Translations under genes and position numbers: made by a program | The notes under the pieces: model-generated | What the model was told of the DNA's origin: nothing | Database searches by the model: none | The model's input: only the letters and a program-made list of their open reading frames with translations | Part shown: positions 1 to 10,400 of the stretch, piece by piece | Layout: every line of letters begins with the position of its first letter | How positions within the stretch are numbered: the first letter of the stretch is position 1 | NCBI GenBank assembly: GCA_027943245.1 | Contig: JANDJZ010000817.1 | Span: 1 to 22,371, forward strand | DNA length: 22,371 nucleotides | Origin: Acanthamoeba sp. SK_2022b | Taxonomy: Eukaryota > Discosea > Longamoebia > Acanthamoebidae | Direction: 5' to 3'

Positions 1-65
1 CCTCCTCCCCTCAGTCCTCCGCCGCTCAGGTCTCGCAGCAGCACGCGACAGCCGCGGGTCGGGCT

Positions 66-3000
66 ATGATAGAGCGTAAACAGCCCAGGAGACCTCGACG
101 GCTGCTTCCCGGAGAGGAAGAAGTACTGAACCGGTATCCCCTCCTCTCTCTCTCTCTTTGCCACCGCAGCCGAGAGGCTCACCCGGGTCGTATTGTGTGG
201 GGGCGGTTTATCAGATGGACCGACAGCGAGACGCTTTTGTTTGCCGAGGCATTCCACAACATATCGAAGGACTTCAAGTCCATCGCGGAGTACATCGGCA
301 CCAAGAACCAGTTCCAGTGCAAGGAGTACTACCACTACTACCGCTCCCGCCTAGGACTGGACGACGCGGCTGACAAGACTGCTCGCCGAGTACGTGTACT
401 CATGACATGCTCGGGCCGAGGTTTCTTTTGCTCACAGACGCATGCTTTCTCCTTCCTCTCCCCATCTTCTTCCGTGCTTGTGTCACGTGGCAGGCCTTTG
501 AGGAGGAAGAGATGAACGGCGGAGAAAGGGGCAAAGAGAAAAACAGAGACGTGGGCAACTGGACCGCTGGGGAGAAACAGGACTTCCTCAAGTTCTTCTC
601 CATTTATGGGCGCAACTGGAAGATGCTGGCCTCGCACATCCCGAGCAAAACCCAGGTACTTGGTCGCACTGTGCTGAGTCTGGGGGGTCGTGTGTTGTAG
701 TGTGACCAGTGCCACTAACTGAGTAATGTAACTCGCTGCTGCCGCTGCCGCACAGACTCAGATAAAGAATTACTTCCATAACTACAAGATCAAGCTCCAG
801 CAGTCCAACGCCTCGTCGCTGGAGAAGGAGCCCGTGGGTCAGGCCGACAGCGAGAACAGCCTTCCCGACTCTGGGCTGCCCGCGGTGCCAACCAAGGGCA
901 AGGGCGGGAGACGGCGGAAGGTCCCGGTCTTGGGCGGCCTGCCCGCAACCGCATCCTCGCCGCCCTCCGGCATGCGACCGCTCGACGAAAACTCTGGCGA
1001 CACCCTGTTGGCCGGGGGCTACCTGGCCCCGATGAGGGCTCCCTCGCCACCGCCGCACAAGGGCTCGATCGCGGCTCTGCTCAACTCGCCTTCGCTCTCG
1101 CCATCGCGTTCCGAAGATTCCAACCACGGGGTGATCGATACGGAGAGTGGCGGCTGGTTCTCGCAGCTGCCCACACAGGCCCATGCGCACAGCAGCCACC
1201 AGTCGGCCATGCACTCGCACCTCCATGGCCACTCCCCGTCAGCGTCAAGCTCCGCAGTGCATACACGGGATCCCTACGGCGGCCTGGATTCGCGCACGCT
1301 ACCGCCACCTTCGGGCCCCTACTTCTCGCCCAACACTACGCCGGTACCGCTTCCGTCCATAAGCCAATCCCTCTCCACGAATCTCGTCGTCACCCACTCC
1401 CCGCCCCAGTTGGCTCCCCTCCGGTTGCCCTCGCTCTATGGCTCGTCGTCGATGGCGCCCTCATCATATGATGACGAATACCGCGTCGACGCATCTGGGG
1501 TTGCTTCGCGCTATGCCGATGACCGCGACAAGGGCGCGTCGCAGATGCTGTCCTCGTCCCGCTACTCACCCGTCTCATCGGTACCGTGTTTACTCCAACC
1601 TCACGGACGTTGCAGTTGCGTCGTATGGGTGTGTGTTTACCCTCTCCAAATCTTTGGGTGAACAGGGCATGGCGCAGCAGCAGCAGCAGCAACAACAGCA
1701 ACAACAGCAACAGCAACAGCAGCAGCAGCAGATGCCCTCCCCGTATCGCGTTGTCTCCGATACGGACGGTGGTTACACGTACGGCGCAAGGCACTACTAC
1801 CCCTACCGTCAGACAACTGCGCTCCCTTCTACGACGTCGGCCTCTGGTGATCATCGGGATGGCAGCGGTATGGCGTCTGGTCGGCGAGATGAGTCTCCTG
1901 TTAGCGGTGCGCCCGCCTCTTCGACTTCGTCTGCCCACCATGGGTATCGCACAGCAGCCGAGAACAACGTGCCCGTGCCCTCAGCATCGCCGTACAGCTA
2001 CTCCTACTCACGCAGTTCGCTCTACGGTTCGACCTCGTCATCACCGTACACCCTGGGTGGCAATCTCTTCGCTGGCAGCGCCGTCCCGGCACATCTGTGG
2101 ACGGCAACCGCTCCCGCACCAACATCGTCCCTGGTCTCTTCGACCACCTCGACGTCGACGTCGACGTCGACCTACTCCGTTCCTGACAAATCGACACGCG
2201 AGGAAGAGGCCAGCAGGCAACACAAGAGCAGCGCAGTGTCGCGCGAGCCGTCAGCGGGGATGCACACGTACGTCGATGACATCCACGCTCGGCCTTATCG
2301 TTCGAGCGGCGCCTACCCGTCCGGGGATATGCAGCTCTCTGTCGAGATGCAGCGGAACGACGCCATCAAACGGGACCTGGCTGCTCACTCGTACGAGCGG
2401 GAGGAATTTGAGCTCCGCGCAATAACTCAGCCGACAACCGAAGTCGGCGGTGCCGGGGAGCAGCTGATGGACATCGAAGAGGAGGCCAGCGGCAGCATCC
2501 CGCAACACGCGCCGCACCAGCACCAGCACCCGCTCGCCCAACCCGTCGCCGCGGCAGCGGATACCACGAGTTTGGCCGCGCGCGAAGACACGCGCAATCG
2601 CCAATCTGCAAGCGAGTCGGACCAGAGCGCCCTGCCGCCCTCCGCCTTTTCCTCGTCGGTGCCGGAGCATTCGTCGGCATCAGACTCGATGGATATCGTC
2701 GTTCAGGCAGCCGACCGGGAGCCCCAGCCCTCATCCAACGACGCTCGCGACCTGGCACGACGTGACCACACCGACGTTGGACGGGAGCTCTCCGCATCTT
2801 CTGCGGGCCATGACAAGCAGCACCTCATGGGCAGCGTTTTTGCGATGGCTGCCGAGGCTGGCATCGGCACTGGGCTCGAATACGCGCACGGCCACGCGCC
2901 GTCGACACAACAGCCCAGCGCCGTCCGATCCGGTGGTTCAGTTTCCGATTCGATTCGGCCGCCTCCTGAGAGCGTGCCGTCTTCGACCGCCAGTGGCGGC

Positions 3001-3486
3001 ACTGGCCTCTCTGGCAGTCCCGCCGACGCAGCTTCGCCCCGCCTGTCGGCCGAAGGCGCTCAGTCCTCGGGCACCGCTCCGGAACAGCTCATCGACTCCA
3101 CTCGAGCGGCGCAAGCTTCACCTCCGGCGCCGCCAGCCCATTCGAGCGAAGGAGCCCGGACGGCAGAGGAACTGCAGCCAGCTGACGTCTATAGCGGCCA
3201 AGCCTTTGACTCGCAGTGGCACGAGAGAGACCGCCAGCAGGGCAGCGGCTCTACGGCTGCTTCACCTGGCAGCGTCCACGGCTACTACTATCCTCCTCTT
3301 CCTCCTCCTCACAGCGACAGCAACCGGCTCTCAGATGCAAGGCCTCAAGCTGAGCATTCCACACTCGAGACAGCAGTGGGCACTCCACATCCACAGCTCG
3401 CCTCGTCCGCCGAGGCACCGTCGACATCCAACCCTGTTGATGATGGCCGCCTCAAGCCAACAGACGACAAACCCGCGGCCTCTTAA
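66..3486 (+). CDS. NCoR/SMRT-like protein with two SANT domains, possibly 5'-partial
   Basis: Probable nuclear transcriptional corepressor subunit. Modelled exons are 66-133, 170-389, 494-655, 756-1580 and 1666-3486; all junctions are GT-AG and in phase, giving 1,031 residues from the ATG at 66. SANT1 lies at about residues 37-82 (start RWTDSETLLF, then KEYYHYY). SANT2 lies at about 118-166 (start NWTAGEKQDF, then GRNWKMLASHI and, across the 656-755 intron, QIKNYFHNYK). Two spaced SANT domains followed by a long disordered tail is the NCoR/SMRT arrangement; in that family SANT1 helps activate histone deacetylase and SANT2 contacts histone tails. The remaining roughly 860 residues are rich in Ser, Pro, Ala and Gln with a 19-residue polyQ run and no other domain I recognise. 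The frame stays open from 66 back to base 3, with similar S/Q/A-rich sequence, so the true start may lie outside the window. A generic Myb/SANT regulator is the alternative. Confidence 0.85.
1675..1731 (+). repeat. CAG/CAA polyglutamine tract inside the SANT gene
   Basis: Nineteen consecutive glutamine codons sit at the start of the last exon, nine bases after the splice acceptor. CAG and CAA are interspersed, with pure CAG at both ends and CAA-containing units in the middle. Such interruptions normally slow slippage. The tract is in frame and encodes polyQ in the disordered tail. Confidence 0.95.
2149..2170 (+). repeat. Self-complementary CGACGT hexamer repeat in coding sequence
   Basis: A run of about three and a half CGACGT units encodes alternating Ser-Thr in the disordered tail of the SANT protein. 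The whole 22-base block equals its own reverse complement, so it can fold as a hairpin or cruciform. Confidence 0.9.
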
Positions 3487-3638
3487 CCGAACACCATGAG
3501 GAAGCTGCCCTCCCACCACCGGATGTACATACGCGTTTGCAACAAGGAGCCCCTTTGCCGTTTTTTAGGGTGGCCACTACGGTTAAGACAGGGCTTGGAT
3601 TGTTTGTTTAATATTGGGAAACAACACCAGTTTCACCT
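3487..3638. other. Short convergent 3' gap
   Basis: These 152 bases separate the stop codon of the SANT gene from the stop codon of the oppositely oriented sacsin-like gene. The 3' UTRs and cleavage sites of both must lie here or overlap. I see no clean AATAAA on either strand, so neither poly(A) site can be placed. Confidence 0.7.
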
Positions 3639-4403
3639 TCAGAAGACGGTCTGTTCAAGCATCCAGGCGTGGGGCCCAGCAAGAATGGCCGCCAAGTCAA
3701 AGCCCTTGGACTCAAGCAAGTTGATCCACTCCATCTTGAATTCAATCCGCAACTCGTTCATGAAGAAGTCATGACGTGTTCCGTGCACTGGAGGGATACA
3801 CGCACACATGCAACGTCAAAAGACAAGAAAACTGAAAGAGAGGAGATAGAGGGCTAACGGACCGATGTCAAAGAAGTGCCCTAGCTTGTGGACAAAGAGG
3901 CCGTAGAAGTAGAGGTAAGCAAAAGCTGATGGGTCGGTGGTGAGGTCCTGGACCTGGTTCTTCCGCGCGTGCTCCTCGAGCGGATGGATGTTAAACAGCA
4001 GGCGCTGTTCTACAAACCGGCTCACCGCGTCTTTCTGGTAAAAGAGGCACACGAAGTAGGCCTGATAGTCAAACACGCGAGCCACCTGACGCAGCACATC
4101 AACAGCCTGCTTGGCCAAAGCCAGCCGCTGGTTGGTGACTGGCTCCGTTCTCACATGGAAAAAGGCCACCTCGTCAATGTTCCCCCACCTTACGATGTCG
4201 TAGCCTGGACGCACAAGCAGACATACGTCAAGGTTGTACGCGCCACCCAGAAATGCTTGAACTTCGGTACCTGGTCGAATTCCCTTGCGGACTTGCTTTA
4301 CGACGGCTTGGCCGAGGCTCTTATCAGTGCTCTCCACCACCTCTATGAACTCGTCAATACCTGGCGGCTCGGGCTCTAGTTGCGGCTCAACGGCTTTGAT
4401 CTG

Positions 4404-4479
<76 letters not shown>

Positions 4480-7400
4480 AAGTGAGGTGGTGAGCTTCCA
4501 CGCTGCATATACACTGGGGACAGCAGCATGCGTGCATGGTTTGTGGCCCTACCTGTTCAGCGAGCGCGTACTCCTTCTTCCAGTGATCCGGGTCCGCCGG
4601 TTCTATTCTGATAAGCTCCACCTCCTCCTTACCGCTTTCCTCTCCATTCTAACCACCAAACGCCATCACCAAATCAACGAACCACTTCGAGTATTGCGAA
4701 GAAGCGTGGCTCATGGAACTATGAGAACGAATCGAGCAAAGGTACGGAAAGGCGCACCTCATCAGTGTCGAACCGGTTGCCATCATCGTCATCATCGTCG
4801 CCGTCATCCTGAATAAGTCTACGTTGTTTGCCCTTGGCCGCCTCGTGCTGCCTCCTCCTCTCCCGCTCTTCGTTTCTCCATTGCTTTAGCGATTTGACCT
4901 TGGCCATACGGTCTTGGTGTACTCTACACAGATTGGGGTAAGGGACACCGGTGGCGTACGACACAACCACAGCAACTTGATTCACGCCATGGGCGAGATA
5001 CCTTTGCGTGTCGCCTGAGGCAGACGTCAGAACAAGCCAGTAGCCGTCGTCCAGGCGACATTGAATCTCTGCCTGTGACACCGGACCCTGGTGGCCATGA
5101 GAAGAAGGATCCCCGGTGACTCCGATTCTGTCTCCCGGCTTGAAGTCCTTGTCATCTATATTGGCCACGAGGTTGGTCACATCAATGGCATCCCGTCGGT
5201 TCCGCGCATTACCGCATTATGCGAATACAAGTACTGCAGTACAGCCCAGCCAGGCTCGTAATAGTACGTACCAGGATCCAAACGTTGCATCTCCTCGGGC
5301 GAGAGTGGAAGACCGAGCTTGGAAGCGGGGCCCTCTTCGGTGACAAACGAGATGTGGAGAATATTCAGCGTCACGCCTATGGTTTCTGCCTCTTCGCAGT
5401 CGATGATCGCACACAGCGGCTGCATATTCCTGGGCAGAGGTTATTTATCCACGTTACGGTTAAAAAACACCAAAGAGACCACGTGGGGCGAGGAAAAACT
5501 GACAAGCTCCCTGGCAGGGGGCTTCTGTGCGGCGTACTTGAGCGGATCGAAGAGGAAGTGGTTGATCTGGTTGGCCAGGTGGGTCAGAAGCATTTGAGGC
5601 GAGAAGGGGGTGGCCAGGTAGATTTGCGTGTTGTCGACATCCAACACGGACAACGAGCCAGTGCCGCCACCAGGGAGAGTTACGTCGGCCCCGGTCTCTC
5701 GCCAAATCAGCTGCAGGTGGATGGATAGAGCCAGAGAAAGAGAGAGAGAGAGAGAGAGCGATTGACCGTGAAGTTACACGTGACCTATCAAACCTCGGCG
5801 AAGAAGGGAGGAGATACCCTTGTTTGCAGGCTCTTTGCCGGTAGAATGCGGAGGTGGCGCATCATTTCAAGTCGCTCAAGCTGCTGCGCTCTTTGCTGTC
5901 TGGCTTCGGCTTGCCCATCAGAGTTATGCTGGGCGGCCGTGTTTGCGCCCATCGCTTGTGTCTCCTGCCCGCGCTCATGTGCGATCAGGCGCACCACGCC
6001 TGTGTATGTGTTGGTAGTGTATCGTTGAGAAATTCCCTCTCTCGTCTCGCTTCGGTATTCGTGTGTGGCCAGAAGTTTACCTCGTTTGAATTCGTCCGTG
6101 GTAAGATTCAGCTGCCAGCGTTCAATGTCGCCTGCATGTCGGTCGCTAGGGGCGAGCGCGTGGTCTGGATCGATTTCCTCGCGGACCATCAAGCTCAGTA
6201 ACCTTAAGGTGTAAAGGGTCACCGGCGAACGAAGCGTTGGTGTGTTGAAAAAACAGAGAACTGTAAGATCGGCGTTCTCAGAGAATGGCGGGTACCTAAC
6301 ACCGAAGAAGCGAGCCATCTCCTTGGGCACGTTGGGGTGCAAGATCGGGATCATCGTCTCGCCTGCATCGATGTAAAATAATGTAGTGAGCCACACCGGA
6401 GGGGTCAGCGATACAATGTACATCCTACCACTGGGATTGCTGAGGGCAATGCGGCCCTTGAACCAGGGAGTGTCAAAAAGGAACAGGTCCGAGGGCCGCC
6501 TCAGACAGCCGCGCTCGTCGGGCAGCCGAACGTCCTGCTGCAGGCGCGCCTTGAGCTGCTGTTCGTCGTGGCCGGATTCAGGGGCGTTGCCACCCGATCT
6601 GTGGCTGGAAGCAGCTGCCAGTGTGTAGCGATGCGCGTGGGCGTAAATGAGACCGAGCAGCATCTGCACATGCGCCAGAGCTTCGGCAGGCAGTGCGATG
6701 CCGTCGCCGCCGTGCGAGTCGGTGATGCGACGGAGGGCCATCAGCGAGCGCTCGACGTTGGGGATCTCCTCGATGGCGAAGGCGTCCAGCAGAAAGTCGT
6801 AGCCATGGGCGAGCCACGTCGGGATGCGGTACATGAGCGATGGCACTTCCTCCTCAATCTCGTAGAATATCTGAGCGGGCGCGATGAACTTCAGGACCTT
6901 ATAGGTGCCGAGGCTACGATCGTCCGCCGCCTCCCCTCCCAAGGTTCGGTGCATCCGGCCGGTGTGTTTTGCTTTGGGATCGGCATTAGGAGCGCTGCTC
7001 CTCTCGCCGGGCAGAGGCTCGAGATAGTAGATCCACGGCAGGTCTCTACCCAGCCTGTCGACAAGCGACTTGCGTAACTTGTCGCTCTCGCCGCAGCAGC
7101 GGTCGAGGTAGCGGTAGATGTCACGGAAGCCGCTCAGCACGCGCTCGCTACGCCGCTTTTCGGTCAAGTCGTGGCCGGCGACGTAGACCCGCGTGTCGGC
7201 CAATTGGCGGATCATGAAGTGGAGATGCCGCACCACGTAGTCGACGTCCTTGGAGTAGAGCGTCGAAAGGATCTTGAGCTTGCGCTTGAGGTGGTAGGGC
7301 GGGCTGAGACTCTCTTCGAGGATGGGCGCTTGGGACCACAGAAGTTCAAAGTCCCAGTACTCGGCCACCTCGGCAAAGCGGTAGAAGGCGCGTTTGACGT

Positions 7401-10400
7401 ACTCCGTCTCCTGCCGCACCTCCATGCAGGGCACGAACTCCACCTCGCGCAGCTTCTCCCAGAACAACAGCGACGACTCGCCGCCAGTCAATTTACCGGT
7501 GAGTGCGTCCTCACTGGGTTGCCGGTTGCCCTCGGAACCGCCAACGGTTGAGCCGTTGGTCCTGGTGCTGGGCGCCGGCTGCTGCTGCTGCTCTGTCGCG
7601 ACGAGGTCGTTGTAGTGCTCGTTGAGATACTGGATCAGGAGAACGGCCCTCTGGCGCGCTCCAACCGGGTCGCGCTTGGCCAGCTCGCTTACTTCAGAGG
7701 CGAACGCAAGAAAGATCGGGGCATCTACTCTGTAGGAGAGACCGAGCCGGCGGAAGAAGAGCAGCCACTCAGCCGAACGAGCATACGCGGGTGGCAGCGA
7801 CCACTCCCGCTTGATGGCGTGGAGCAGTGGAACCGTGGGATCGACGAAAGTCGAAGGCGGGTAGAAGCAACCGTCCATTCCTGCCCATGGCGATCACGTG
7901 AGATAACGATGAGTAAGAGTAATAACAACGACAATGCGTACCGCGGAGGAGGGGCAGCTTGGCTAGGACGTCGACAAAGTCCTTCTTTTCGCTCATGAGC
8001 TGCTCGAAATGCAGGCGGATATCCTCTAGGTGGTGAAGGATCTCCTGCTCCACGTGGTCCCCCAGGTCCACAGGCACCTCAGGATGAGACGAGCGCGAGC
8101 CTGCAGTTGCAGCCAGGAGAGCCTCCTGCGCGGTCTTGGCCTTGGCCTCAATGGCCGGAAACACAAAATCGACATAAAGAGAAGCCCTGGAAAGCGGCAG
8201 GATGCCCAGCTTGGCGTAAAGCGCGTCGGTCGTCTTGGTCGATAGCAGAAAGGCGATGCCATTAAGGAAGCTGGCCTTCCCACTCGGCAGCGGGAAGTCA
8301 TCCGGCAGCGTGTACCATTTCCGGTTCTTGAGGCTCGTGTAGCTCGTGAACGAGGAGAGTGCTGGGGGCGTTGTGTGGGGGGCCGTGTCGGGATGCGGTG
8401 AAGTAGACTCGTCGCGGACGAGGATGTTCATCGACGGGAAGAGAGGAAGGGAACGCAGTGGATTGAGGTCGGCGTCGCCCAAGCTATCGTTTCCACGTGC
8501 GATGTAGTTGAGCACAAGCTCACGCTCGTTGGGGCTCAACCTGCGGAAGGGCAGCTCTTCAAAACCCGGCCTCCCCTTGGGGCATCGTTTCTCCTCCTCG
8601 GTGATGAGCAAGTGCAGCACCGCGATGAGAGATTTAGGTGAGAGCTTCACCGTCCGGTCGAGGATCGCTCGCGGTACGCAACCGCGCGCCACCACGTCGA
8701 TCTCCTTGTCGTCGGTGATATATGGGTAGTGCAGCTGGCGCTCCAGCAGCTGGTAAATGACGCGCTCGCCGCTGTCACCACTTGGGTTTGGGTCGACAGC
8801 TTGAGCGATATCGGCCGAGTTGATCACCAGAGACAGCCGTTTGAGAGTTACCAGTTGGCCATCGCGCACGGGCAGGAGCGGCCACTCCCCGAAGTCGGCG
8901 AGGAATCGGTCGGCGAATCCCTCATGCGTCCCGCATTTGCGTTCCCTCTCCTCCTCGCTGCGCACAAACTCCCAAAAGTGCTCGATCCACTCCTTGACGC
9001 TGGCTCCTCTCGTCGTGCGCCATGGGATGGCTCTAAGGCCGCGCCATGCCAGAGGTAGCATGCGGCCCTCGTTGAGCAACTGGCCCAGCAGCGCAAGAGT
9101 CAAGGGACGGATGCCAACGGCCTCCTGGAACGGCGGATATCGAAGTTCGCCTGTTGTCATCAAGCAGGAACATGTACCGATTGGTTCGTTACACTTAAAG
9201 GGGGATAAGATGGGAGGGGAAGGAGGAGGGGGAGGTCACCTATCTGTCGCACCAGTTCCGGGTGAATGAAGACGTTGGCACAATTACGAAGAAGGACCTG
9301 TGCGAGAGCACGGGTCTTCTTCGACTCACACAGCACCGATCCACTGCCACTGTTGGCGAACGTGGTGCACTCATTGGACGCCAGACACAGAAACGGCAGA
9401 TGTGCCACGTATTCGGCTGTGTAGTCATTCTGACCTTCAACTGAAAGAGGGAAGAGAAGGGAGGCCTAAGAACAAGCAGCGCGCAGCTTGGCCTCCAAGT
9501 GCACAACCAACTTGTTTGGCGTCGTACCTTTGCGTTCGTTATACGGCCCGATATCCGACAGGGCATATTTGAGAATGGCAATTGACTCAGATACGCCCAC
9601 GAGAGATTCATCGAGGGATGGGAAGCGGCCAATTGGGTAGCGAGGCGGCGGAAACGGCAGCCCCTTCTGCCGCAGAGCTTCGACTGATACGCAAAACAGG
9701 AGACCGCTGCGTTGTGAGAGCGACAGGAGAAGAGCACGAAACGTCGAGGAGGTCTAAGAACGTACTTTTCTGGCGATACAGTTGCCTCACAAAGCCAGGA
9801 GTGAGCCGGCGAACCGACGACAGACCAGCCTCGATGAACTCGTCGTAAATGGCCATGGGCACGGCAACCTTTGATGTGTCAAACAAATTGTAACACCAAT
9901 CATAATCATTGATCAACAACAGGCCCCAATTCCAGATAGAAGATCGCACTGGGACATGACGGGTGATACGTACCAAGGGGCAATGAGCAAGCAGAAGACA
10001 ACCGATGACGAGGGAAAGTGGCGACAAAGCCGCATGTTTAAGCGATCGCCGCGCGCTCTTGCTCCCAGGACCACCTTCGCCAGAGGCCAGCTTAACCCAA
10101 CGCTCAACAATTTCCTGAATACGTCATGTTTGTGGCTTAGCACGTGCTGACCTCGCTCCGCTTGCAGCAGATGTTATTTACTATTACGTACCTGAGTGTC
10201 TTGCTCGATGTCGAAGAAGAGGGCTTCCTTTGCGTCGACCCACCGTCCTTTGCTCGATGCCATCGGCAGCATTGTAGCTGGCGTTGAGGCACAGGCAAAG
10301 ACTTTCTTGTCGACCAGCCGCTTCAGCACCGGCGCCACAACGAGAGACCATAGGGAGCCGTCGGCACCTGTGTGAAATCCGACTAAGTAAGAGCAAGTGG

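Noticed and set aside
588..1232. 214-codon minus-strand frame across the SANT gene
   Set aside because: Shadow of the GC-rich plus-strand exons; it has no domain and crosses a plus-strand intron.
1586..2425. 279-codon Arg-rich plus-strand frame
   Set aside because: An out-of-frame reading of the last SANT exon; the true frame continues the phase from the SANT domains.
3863..3910. Active zinc metalloprotease motif HExxH in the sacsin-like C-terminus
   Set aside because: The sequence is HKLGH; without the Glu I cannot claim protease activity.
5177..5425. A separate small gene with its own start at 5425
   Set aside because: The frame begins at a splice acceptor and continues the sacsin-like protein; the apparent start is internal.
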